Part shown: one piece after another, positions 31,285 to 40,249 of the stretch | Position numbering within the stretch: the stretch's first letter is position 1 | Layout: each line of letters begins with the position of its first letter | Assembly (NCBI GenBank): GCA_928724745.1 | Contig: CAKMXJ010000003.1 | Span: 558,001-622,000, forward strand | Direction of reading: 5' to 3' | From: Anthracocystis setariae | Lineage: Eukaryota; Basidiomycota; Ustilaginomycetes; Ustilaginales; Ustilaginaceae | Length of the DNA stretch: 64,000 bases | The notes under the pieces: generated by a model | Databases searched by the model: none | Seen by the model: the letters and a program-made list of their open reading frames with translations, nothing else | Told to the model about the DNA's origin: nothing | Made by a program: the position numbers and the translations under genes

Positions 31285-34173
31285 ATGTCTGACGTTCAGC
31301 AGGAAAAGAAGGTGACCAAGCACCGAGACATCGATGAGGAGCACGGCGAGACCGGCCCCAAGCATGCTCTCGTTGACATGAGCACCATCGAGCTCAAGGC
31401 CGAGGATCTTTACGACAAGACCAAGGTCGACATCGAGGCCATCGAGCTCGAGGATGTCTGGACCCTCCTCCAGTGCAACGAAGGCGGTCTCTCGGAAGAC
31501 GAGGTCGTCCGTCGTCGTGGCATCTTTGGTCCCAACAAGATCGAGACCGAGGAGCCCAACCCCATCCTCCAGTTCCTTTCCTTCATGTGGAACCCTCTCT
31601 CCTGGGTCATGGAGGGTGCTGCCCTCGTTGCCATTGCTCTTTCCAACGGTGAGGGCAAGGCTCCCGATTGGCAAGATTTCGTCGGTATCGTCCTTCTTCT
31701 GTTGATCAACTCCACCATCGGTTACATCGAGGAGCGCAACGCCGGTAACGCCGTCAAGGCTCTCATGGACTCGCTCGCCCCCAAGGCTCGTTGCAAGCGT
31801 GACGGCAAGTGGATCGAGATCGAGTCGGCCGACCTTGTTCCCGGTGATGTCGTTGCTTTCAAGATCGGTGACATTGTTCCCGGTGACTGCCGTCTCTTCG
31901 ATGCCATCAACGTTTCGTGCGACCAGGCCTCGCTTACTGGTGAATCCCTCCCCGTTAGCAAAAAGGTCGGTGACCAGTGCTTCTCCGGTTCCATCTGCAA
32001 GCAGGGTGAGGCCGAGGGTGTCGTCATCTCTACTGGTCCCCACACCTTCTTCGGTCGTGCTGCTACCCTCATCGGCTCGGACGATGACACCACCGGTCAC
32101 TTGCAGCAGGTTCTGTCCCGCATCGGTCTCTTCTGCATGGTCACCATCGGCGTCTTCATCGTTCTTGAGATCCTCATTCTCTACGCTGGCTTCCGCTACC
32201 GATACCGTCGTGGTATCGACAACATCCTTGTCCTCTTGATCGGTGGTATCCCCATTGCCATGCCCTGTGTGCTCTCCGTTACCCTCGCTGTCGGTGCTCA
32301 GCAGCTCGCCAAGCACAAGGCCATCGTCACCCGTATCACTGCCATCGAGGAGCTTGCTGGTGTCGACATTCTCTGCTCTGACAAGACCGGTACTCTGACT
32401 ACCAACAAGCTTACCATCGACACCGAGCTCGTCAAGCTTTACTCCGACTGGGCCAGCGTCGAGGACGTCATCCGCTTCGCTGCCTACGCTTCGCGAACTG
32501 AGAACCAGGACGCCATCGACGCTACCATCGTCGGCACCCTCAAGGACCCTGCCGAGGCTCGCAACGGTATCAAGCTCCTTGACTTCAAGCCCTTCAACCC
32601 CGTCGACAAGCGTACCGAGATCACCTACCGCGAGGAGGCTACCGGCAAGATCAAGCGTGTTACCAAGGGTATGACTTCTATCATCATCGACCTCTGCAAG
32701 CGCAACAAGACCGAGGCTCAGGAGAACGCTCTTGAGGCTGATGTCGAGGAGTTCGCCAACCGTGGTCTTCGTGGTCTCGCCGTCGCCTTCGAGGATGTTC
32801 CCTCGGGTGAGGTTGAAGGTGAGGGCAACGGTTTCGAGCTTCTTGGTCTTCTTGCTATCTTCGACCCTCCCCGTCACGACACGAAGGAGACTCTCGACAA
32901 CGCCCAGGCCCTCGGTGTTCGCGTCAAGATGGTCACTGGTGACCAGCTTGCTATTGCCAAGGAGACTGGTCGTCGTCTTGGTCTCGGTGACCGCATGTTC
33001 AACTCCAAGGTTCTCGTTGACGGTGTCCTTCCCGCTGGCAGCCCTTACAAGTCGCTTGACGACATGATCCTCGACGTCGATGGTTTCGCCGGTGTCTTCC
33101 CTGAGCACAAGTACGAGATTGTCAAGCGTCTTCAGGGTCTCGGCCACCTGACCGCCATGACTGGTGACGGTGCCAACGATGCTCCCGCTCTTGCCCGTGC
33201 CAACGTCGGTGTTGCCGTCGAGGGCGCTACCGACGCTGCCCGTGGTGCCGCTGATATCGTCCTTACTGAGCCCGGTCTTTCCACCATCGTCGAGGCTATC
33301 CGCCAGTCGCGTATCATCTTCGGTCGTATGAAGAACTACGCTGCCTACGCTGCTGCCATCACCATCCGTATCGTCGTCGGTTTCTCTTTGCTTGCCTTCA
33401 TCTGGAAGTCGGATTTCCCTCCCTTCATGGTTCTTATCATTGCCTTCCTCAACGATGGTTCCATCATGACGCTCTCGCTCGACACTGTCAAGCCCGCTCT
33501 GGAGCCCCAGCACTGGGACCTTACCGAACTCTTCTTCTGTGGTTCGCTCTACGGTCTCTACCAGGTTGCTTCGACCCTTTCGCTCTTCGCCGTCATCTAC
33601 AACACCACCTTCTTCGAGGACAAGTTCGGCGTTACCCCTCTGCACGGCAACCCCAACGACCCTCGTCTGCACATGATCATGTATCTCCAGGTCGCCATTC
33701 TTGCTCAGGCTCTCATCTTCGTGACGCGTTCGCACTCGTTCTCGTGGATGGAGCGTCCCTCGTTCGCTCTTATGGGTGCCTTCTGCCTTGCTCAGCTCAT
33801 CTCCTCGATCATCGCCGCTTACGGTGACTGGGGCTTCACCAACGTCCACTCGATCGAGGGTGGCTGGATCGGAATCGTCTGGGTTTGGAACATTGTCTGG
33901 TACTTCCCCATGGACTTTGTCAAGTTCTTTGCCAAGTTCCTGCTGCGCAACATCCGCTCCCAGAAGTCGCCTGCTGCTGCGCACGAGAGCCTCAGCCGCA
34001 CCACGTCGCGCGCCGACAGCATGTACTCGAACCGTACCTCGTTCCTCAAGCGTGCCCAGCGCAAGGCCGGTTTCGGTGGCGAGAAGAAGGTTCACATGTC
34101 GAGCACCGAGCTGCAGCGTCTTGGAAGCATCCAGGCGCAGGAAGCCTCGCGACGCCTCTCCAAGGGCCAATAA
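31285..34173 (+). CDS. PMA1: Plasma-membrane P-type H+-ATPase
   Basis: Predicted 962-residue P3A ATPase that pumps protons out of the cell and energises nutrient uptake. Seen in order: a membrane pair near FMWNPLSWVMEGAALVAIAL, the actuator motif LTGESLPV, the helix-4 motif GGIPIAMPCVLSVTLAVG, the phosphorylation site CSDKTGTLT with Asp366, then MVTGDQ and TGDGANDAPALARA, then the C-terminal membrane helices. The Ser/Arg-rich tail (LSRTTSRADSMYSNRTSF) is a likely regulatory, phosphorylated region. Several stretches (PDWQDFVGIV, INSTIGYIEERNAGNA, VLLIGGIPIAMP) look closer to plant-type pumps than to yeast Pma1. Smut fungi are thought to carry two such pumps, so this may be the plant-like paralogue (PMA2). 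Extreme codon bias suggests very high expression. Start at 31285, preceded by CAAA. Confidence 0.94.
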   Translation: MSDVQQEKKVTKHRDIDEEHGETGPKHALVDMSTIELKAEDLYDKTKVDIEAIELEDVWTLLQCNEGGLSEDEVVRRRGIFGPNKIETEEPNPILQFLSFMWNPLSWVMEGAALVAIALSNGEGKAPDWQDFVGIVLLLLINSTIGYIEERNAGNAVKALMDSLAPKARCKRDGKWIEIESADLVPGDVVAFKIGDIVPGDCRLFDAINVSCDQASLTGESLPVSKKVGDQCFSGSICKQGEAEGVVISTGPHTFFGRAATLIGSDDDTTGHLQQVLSRIGLFCMVTIGVFIVLEILILYAGFRYRYRRGIDNILVLLIGGIPIAMPCVLSVTLAVGAQQLAKHKAIVTRITAIEELAGVDILCSDKTGTLTTNKLTIDTELVKLYSDWASVEDVIRFAAYASRTENQDAIDATIVGTLKDPAEARNGIKLLDFKPFNPVDKRTEITYREEATGKIKRVTKGMTSIIIDLCKRNKTEAQENALEADVEEFANRGLRGLAVAFEDVPSGEVEGEGNGFELLGLLAIFDPPRHDTKETLDNAQALGVRVKMVTGDQLAIAKETGRRLGLGDRMFNSKVLVDGVLPAGSPYKSLDDMILDVDGFAGVFPEHKYEIVKRLQGLGHLTAMTGDGANDAPALARANVGVAVEGATDAARGAADIVLTEPGLSTIVEAIRQSRIIFGRMKNYAAYAAAITIRIVVGFSLLAFIWKSDFPPFMVLIIAFLNDGSIMTLSLDTVKPALEPQHWDLTELFFCGSLYGLYQVASTLSLFAVIYNTTFFEDKFGVTPLHGNPNDPRLHMIMYLQVAILAQALIFVTRSHSFSWMERPSFALMGAFCLAQLISSIIAAYGDWGFTNVHSIEGGWIGIVWVWNIVWYFPMDFVKFFAKFLLRNIRSQKSPAAAHESLSRTTSRADSMYSNRTSFLKRAQRKAGFGGEKKVHMSSTELQRLGSIQAQEASRRLSKGQ

Positions 34174-35964
34174 ATGGATTTGCGCAACGACAAACTCGAC
34201 GGCTTTGCGCCTCGGATTTCTCTCTAGATGCCGCAATCCCCTGTACGCTCCATTTTGCATACCTGCATCTACTTGGTTCAAGTCTCGAATGAAAAGTCTA
34301 CGACATTGATTCTCTAATGATATGTCCTTGTAAGATGCTCGAGGGTCCGGCCTAGAGCCAGGGCTCTTAAACCACCCCCCCCTTTCTCCCCATCTGTGGC
34401 AATCGGCCGGTCATTGGTTTTGGCCCGGTCGCCCTACCTACTGCATCTCAGTCCCACTCTTGTCTTTCTCTGTTCGCATCATATATAGTGGTTCCTGTCC
34501 ATCTTATTTCTCTCTCTTGCTATAGTATTCCGATCAATCACGCAGCCGTCTTGGTAGCCTGTGCGTCGTGCGGTTTTCTGCGTTGGAGGGGATAAGGGTA
34601 TGCTAGAAGGTTGCAGTTGGGTATGGAGGTGGGGTTTGGGTGTGTGTGTGGATGCAACGGGATGGTGGTGCCTCCGTTGAGACCGAGGCATACAGGGGAC
34701 TAGCAAAGAACAGAAGAGGGGCTCGGTCGCTCTACTGTGAGGCACTTGACCAACGGGCCTCACTTTGACAGGTAAAGGGATGGCAAGTCCCGCACAGCGA
34801 TGCAGCAACACATTGCGCTTTGTGTCGATGAGGTGATGGACTATACAGTGGCTGCAATTTCTGTGCGCTGGCACTGACGATGAGGGCGAACCAGCATATT
34901 GGGCGCGTCTCGGTGGATGTCCCCATCCGAGCAAATTTGGCGATTCCCTCTGCGTCAACAGATGCACGCTGTCGATTCAAGGCGTTTTGGCGTACATCGT
35001 CACACCTCGTGTTGCAATCAGTTTGCAGCTGCAATCCGTTGCCATGACACTACGGTAACTTGATGTCGAGTTGGCAAGCAGAGCTCAAAACCTCAGCATG
35101 TCGATCGCCACCAACCACGAGGTGCGGCGGCAGGACATCGAATGAATATCAACGATACAGTCGAGCACGTCTGGCCGAGCGGGGATTGAAATAGAGACGA
35201 TCCTCGCGGGTGCAAAATTGCTCTGAGCTCTTACGCCGAGCCATGTTGCAGCAGACCCTGGATCGACGGCCAGTGTCTGACTACTGTTCTCCCTCCCGCT
35301 GTTCCCCGTCAGTTTCAGAGTCTGGACGTCAAGAAAGGCTAGCTAATAGCTTATGCGTGGCCGCCCCTTGAAACTGGAATTGGCCTGCATCGCAGTCCTT
35401 CACTTTCCGTCTCGCCTTTACAAACAGAATGGTCGCAGGATCTGCATCCGGCTCTCACGCCCGGGTTCGATGCCGTCCTCACGCCGAACTGTCCGCCGTA
35501 ACCCGAGATCCTTATTAGCCGCCAAGCTGTTCAGCAGCGTACAGTACAGTGGCACAACTAGACATAGCACTGCTTGCGTGGAGTTTCTCTGGATCAGTCT
35601 CGTCGTGTGCAATGATGCAAGAAAGAACGTGGCAAACAACTCGGTGAAGAGTGCTGCTAGGTTTTCGATGCGACTTGGTCTTGCAACAAGAGGTGTCCCG
35701 CCCTGGTCATTCAAGACCTATGCCGCTCTCCTACAAAGCATGACCTCGCATCCCGGTCGGACAGCCTCAAGGTAGAAGACGATTCTCTCATATAAGCCAT
35801 GTCTCTGACACCTTGGTTGCTGCTCTCGTCGCATACACACCCCCTTTAGCCTTGTTACATAAACCCTTCTCCTACTTCGGCTCCCATACACGTTCTTTGA
35901 CGAACACACTCTTTTCCAAGCAGATCTCCGTCATTTCCCCAACCAGCTGCATTCACTTTTGAAC
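34174..35964. other. Intergenic region between the proton ATPase and the PR-1 gene
   Basis: 1.8 kb without a supported gene. The frames at 34479-34967 (-) and 35353-35775 (+) show no domain. It includes the ATPase 3' flank and a TATA-like TATAAG at 35791. Confidence 0.45.
35791..35796 (+). promoter_or_regulatory. TATA-like element of the PR-1 gene
   Basis: TATAAG lies 174 bases before the ATG, and a weaker CATAAACC occurs near 35858. Both are plausible by position; neither is proven. Confidence 0.35.
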
Positions 35965-36714
35965 ATGAAGTCTACAAGCACCATCGCAGTTGCTGCAGGC
36001 GCTCTGGCCGTGCTTGCACCCATTGCTTCGGCTTCGCACGGCGTCAAAACCAACTACCTGCAGGTGCGCAATGCGCCCAAGGCGAAACGTCACTTGGAAC
36101 ATCGATCATGTCGTCGTCGAAAGCACCACCATAAGGATTCGCAGGGCGGGCCGAGCTCCAACACCAGTACGGGTTCCACTGGAACGACGTCCAACACTGT
36201 TTCTGGACAGGGCCAAAGTACGGTGGCTGGCGTTGACGCAACGAGCAGTGGAAACTCTAGCAGCTTGAACAGCTTCCAGGCAAACATGCTCGCGATTCAC
36301 AATGCGGATCGTGCCAAGCACAACGCACCGGCGCTCACGTGGGATACCACCGTCGCTGCGGCTGCTCAGGTGTGGGCCGATCGCTGTGTGTTTGAGCATA
36401 CGCCCAACAACCCATACGGACAGAACATTGCCGCGGGCACGGGCAACTACTCCGGAACGGACGCGTGCAATGATTGGTACGGTGAGATCGCGCAGTACCC
36501 GTGGCAGAATCCTGGCTACTCGGATGCTACGGGACACTTTACCCAGATGGTGTGGGTGGGCACTACCGCGCTGGGATGCGCTCTCCAGACGTGCACGGCA
36601 GCTCAGTTGGGGTTCAACATGGATGGGCCTGCCAACTTTGTCGTGTGCAACTACAACCCTGCCGGTAATGTCGAAGGCCAGTTCCCGCAAAATGTTTTGC
36701 CCCTCCATTCCTGA
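35965..36714 (+). CDS. Secreted CAP/PR-1-like protein
   Basis: Predicted 249-residue secreted protein of the CAP superfamily (PR-1, yeast Pry). Fungal members bind sterols or fatty acids, and some act at the host interface. A signal peptide covers about residues 1-24 (ending ASAS). A Kex2-like AKR site and an unusual basic cluster (RSCRRRKHHHKD) follow near 40-60, then a Ser/Thr/Gly linker. The CAP domain runs about 105-245: a MLAIHNADRAKHN start, ALTWD, WADRCVFEHT, a G-Q-N-I variant of the usual G-E-N-L, GHFTQMVWVGTTALGCA, and VCNYNPAGN. His and Glu/Gln residues of the CAP cavity are present except for that Glu-to-Gln change. The ATG at 35965 directly begins the signal peptide. One exon. Confidence 0.9.
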   Translation: MKSTSTIAVAAGALAVLAPIASASHGVKTNYLQVRNAPKAKRHLEHRSCRRRKHHHKDSQGGPSSNTSTGSTGTTSNTVSGQGQSTVAGVDATSSGNSSSLNSFQANMLAIHNADRAKHNAPALTWDTTVAAAAQVWADRCVFEHTPNNPYGQNIAAGTGNYSGTDACNDWYGEIAQYPWQNPGYSDATGHFTQMVWVGTTALGCALQTCTAAQLGFNMDGPANFVVCNYNPAGNVEGQFPQNVLPLHS

Positions 36715-38326
36715 TAGGAGACACTTGGGTCGTGATAGACAAAGGAATGGTAATGAACGACACAGACGGCCCAGGCTGGTTCCTGAGCCGCTGTCAAGCT
36801 GTCGTCGACGGCAAGTCGACGTTTCCTCATTGTAATTCTATCGATCGATATCATTTGACTTTCAAGTGCAGCTGACTGCGATTGAGTATTGAGAGTATTG
36901 AATGCTACACGCCGTTGCGCCAACGTGCAAAGCGAGCGACGGTTCAGGTGCAGGTTCAACGAGAGACAACCGTGATGATAGAAGTTAGCCGGTGAAGCCA
37001 GGAATGGAGGCTTAGTCTAAGTCCAAGTTGGCGCTTTGGCCCTTCATAGAATCCTTTGTTGCCTTGCACCATGTTGCGCCTTGAGCGAGAGTTGAGAATT
37101 GTGACGATGTAGAGGATGGAAGACAGCGAGCCTTGCATTGGCAGCTCGGTGGTTACTGCACGCCAAAAGCTGCGGAGTAGCGCTGCTCGTCCATTGTTTG
37201 CGCCATCTACTGCAGGCTTGGGCCTCCCATATAGACGAACGAAAGGTCTATGCGGCATACGCATGTGCAGGAGGTGACAAGGTTACCACAAGTGACACAA
37301 TGGTCAAGTCGCATAGTGGTGCCAATGCAGAAATGGACATCGAGCATCTGCTGCTTTGCACACAGTCCCCACCATCACCCCATTGCAGTCCTGAGAATCT
37401 CATCAGTACCACCGTTTTTCCTACAGTGTCTGCACACGAGGTCGATTGCACACGAGGTCGATTGAAGGTGTTTGTCGAAGAGGGCTAGGAGGGAATGACA
37501 ACGAAGCATCATGAAGCTAAGCAGGCAAGAAGCAGCTTCACAACGCTACAGTGGAACATGCACAGCGTCTTGCAGTGGAAACTGGAAATCTCGGGGTGCA
37601 AGCCCCTAATTCAATTGACTTGCCTGTGGCCTCGTTCGAGCTGAAGAGTCTTGAAGGTCGGCTAAGCGTTTCAACGGTCTCTGACGGCACGAACAGCTCG
37701 ATCCCAGACTCCGCCAGGACAGAATCGCATAAGAGAGCAAAAGGAGGTGTGTCCGTGCAGCTTGTGCTTGCCCACTGCCTCGCTTGGACTCCCTGTGTGG
37801 TGGCGGCCACGACAAGAGCTCCAATTGAACAATTCGAAACTCATGCTGCATGCTCACCGCCTTGCTATCCTCTCCACCACCAGGTCTGGCGATGCGAGCG
37901 TCCGCAGATAACGACTGCCAAGTTGTTGCAGCGACGATTTCATGCAAGCTATCTCCGGCTTGTGCGCAATTCCAAGAGCAGCCACAATCCAGTTGCCATC
38001 TGAACAAGGCGGTCCGACAACGGCCATCTTTTTCATCTCGTCTACGCCGCCTCTATCATCATTTCAGTTCAATCCATTCGTCCGAGACCAAGAGTTCACC
38101 AGCGACGCCTACCGATCCATCCTTTTGCATCGGCAGCAACACCGACTTGCACTACTCGACCGGACCAAGTATTCCTAAGAGCTGGCTTCCAACCCCCACT
38201 GGCTCGTTTCTATCGGTTCGTTCTTCCTCGCCATTACCAGCAGCTCCTTCGCTGTCATCGTCGGCGTCCTCCTTTGTCTTTCCGCTAGATCCAGATTTTG
38301 AGCTCGAGCTCAACATCGCTCTAGAG
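36715..38326. other. Intergenic region between the PR-1 and methyltransferase genes
   Basis: 1.6 kb. No supported gene; short frames on both strands lack domains. The reading frame of the methyltransferase stays open upstream to 37850, but that part is low-complexity (Ser/Pro-rich) and is treated here as leader. Confidence 0.4.
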
Positions 38327-39517
38327 ATGGCTCCGCACGAACTGGGCTCCGCCTGGAGTCACGAGTCGTACAACGCTATGCAGTATCTGCGAGCTCGCAC
38401 ACCGTACCCGTCTACCATGACCGAGACTGTATTCGATTACCATGCACAGGGCGACAAGCTCACAGCACATTCCCCAGCATCAGGCTCGCAACCGAGTCGC
38501 TGGCAGTCTGCGCTCGAAATTGGCTGCGGGCCCGGCCAAATGTCGATTCACCTCGCAACCCGATTCGCTCGAGTCTTCGGTCAGGATCCGTCACCCAACA
38601 TGCTCAAGCTTGCCAACACGGTCAAGCACATGTCAGCGGACGAGTTGGCCGACGTGCGCCTTCCGCCAGTTCAAGACCCAAGCAGGATCGAATACAGTTC
38701 AGCACGAGGAGAGGACCCACAATTGCCTCCAGGTGACAAGGTGGATCTGATCATGATGGCGGCTTGTATCCACTGGATGGACTGGGAGACTCACGAGTCA
38801 ACCATTGCCAATTGGACCAAATGGGCGTCTTTGCTCAAGCCAGGTGGTACGCTGGTCGTGATGGGGGGTCGACCTATCATTGGCCCGTACACAGGTTCGC
38901 GCGGAGACCACATTCGACCCCTGCGAGACTGGCTGTTGGACTTTCCTTCGGGCCATGCTGAAATCGAGGTCTACTATGGCGGCATGGCATTTGATGGCAC
39001 CAGGGGAGTCGTTGATACTGTCCGTACTGGCGGCCTATATCGACAGATGCCGATGCCGTGGCAACACAGCTCCGAGCTCGAGGAGCTTTGGGACCGCAGC
39101 TCTTTTTGTTGGATCCCGATTGACGACTGCACCGTCCTCGGTGAAAAGGCCACCTCAGCAGCTCTCGCCAGAGTCGATGACCGCGACAGCTTCGAAGCAA
39201 GTCTCAAGGATCTGCCTGATTGGGTGCGGCCAAACGTGCGCCGTGCAGTGTGGTGTGACAATTCGCACGAAGATCTGGTGATCTCGATGACTACTCCTCG
39301 AAAGATGGCGGATTGGGTCAGATCGACCTCCGGTTACCTCAAGTATCTGCAAGACAACGCAGAGCAGAAGAAGCTCAGTTTGCAAGATGAAGACTATGCC
39401 GCGGTCGAGATCAAGAAAATCTGCGACAAGATCGGTATTGGCTTTGACGAAGAGATCGAGTGTCATCATTCGGGCGCTGTACTTTGCATTAGAAGGTCCG
39501 ATAAGGACTGCGCCTGA
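38327..39517 (+). CDS. SAM methyltransferase, trans-aconitate (Tmt1) type
   Basis: Predicted 396-residue class I SAM-dependent methyltransferase resembling yeast Tmt1, which methylates trans-aconitate and related acids. The SAM motif is A-L-E-I-G-C-G-P-G-Q at about residue 63, followed by the acidic post-II segment FGQDPSPNML. The motif LIMMAACIHWMDW is the family's aromatic motif, and LLKPGGTLVVMGG is the next strand. The C-terminal half (DLPDWVRPNVRRAVWCDNS) appears family-specific. The true substrate is not determined. The start was placed at MAPHELGSAW because conservation begins there. An in-frame ATG at 37850 would add 159 Ser/Pro-rich residues, and upstream initiation cannot be excluded. 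Confidence 0.8.
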   Translation: MAPHELGSAWSHESYNAMQYLRARTPYPSTMTETVFDYHAQGDKLTAHSPASGSQPSRWQSALEIGCGPGQMSIHLATRFARVFGQDPSPNMLKLANTVKHMSADELADVRLPPVQDPSRIEYSSARGEDPQLPPGDKVDLIMMAACIHWMDWETHESTIANWTKWASLLKPGGTLVVMGGRPIIGPYTGSRGDHIRPLRDWLLDFPSGHAEIEVYYGGMAFDGTRGVVDTVRTGGLYRQMPMPWQHSSELEELWDRSSFCWIPIDDCTVLGEKATSAALARVDDRDSFEASLKDLPDWVRPNVRRAVWCDNSHEDLVISMTTPRKMADWVRSTSGYLKYLQDNAEQKKLSLQDEDYAAVEIKKICDKIGIGFDEEIECHHSGAVLCIRRSDKDCA

Positions 39518-40249
39518 CAGCTCGATCTCGCTCTGAGCCACCCAGCAATCATTCAACATACATCCATACTTATGCTTAGTTACATATCAGAGGGCTACAG
39601 CTCTCTTTACAGCTACGTTTAATCTTTCTCGCTAATCACTATCAGTCAAGTTTTTGCATCTGTACCTTGTTCTATCTTGTCTTGTTTTACATCGTTACGC
39701 TGCGAAACGACAACCATGTTCGTATCGACTCAACTCACTTTGGTCACCGCACTGCTGAGATGGAGAGCGCTCGTAGAAATAAACAGCTTCGCGACAGGCA
39801 GTAACGTGTTTTTTGAAAGCGCACTCGAGACCCTCAAATTCAAGGCGTGGAGGCGGATTTCACATCTTCCAGCCATTCACCTCTCCGACCCAATCTTCTC
39901 GCTGTATGATTCCCTCGCCTTCTTCCATGAACACGACTTCCTCACCAAAGTGATAAAGGCACGGCATTTCTCAAGGCCACCAAGATTCTTCAGTCCCGCG
40001 GACACGTGCTTGGTTCCAGCTTCCAGATTCACACTCGACGAGCAGCAGCCTTGAGAGCTTGCAAGTGCTCGCATCTACTCCGACATCTGCGCGACGACCA
40101 CCCTTGATCCGACAGTCCAAAGCTTGTTGAATCACATGCTATCATGCTTGCTTGAATTACAGCTTGGCTAAGCCCGTCGCCAGGTCTCGGCCCTCAGAGT
40201 GCCGTTCCCGAAGCTTCGCGGATGCACTGTCGGATCATCTCGACCCAGC
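39518..40249. other. Intergenic region between the methyltransferase and MYST genes
   Basis: 732 bases with no supported gene. The frame at 39677-40054 has no domain and starts inside T-rich DNA. Confidence 0.4.

Noticed and set aside
31198..34281. A 1027-residue open frame on the minus strand opposite the proton ATPase
   Set aside because: It mirrors the ATPase exactly and arises from its extreme NNC codon bias, which removes stops on the opposite strand. The translation is Val/Leu/Asp/Gly-rich without domains.
34479..34967. A 162-residue minus-strand frame
   Set aside because: Pro/His/Ser-rich, no domain, no codon bias like real neighbours.
37850..38326. 159-residue N-terminal extension of the methyltransferase
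   Set aside because: Open in frame, but Ser/Pro-rich with no conservation signal; treated as leader, with the caveat noted in the gene entry.
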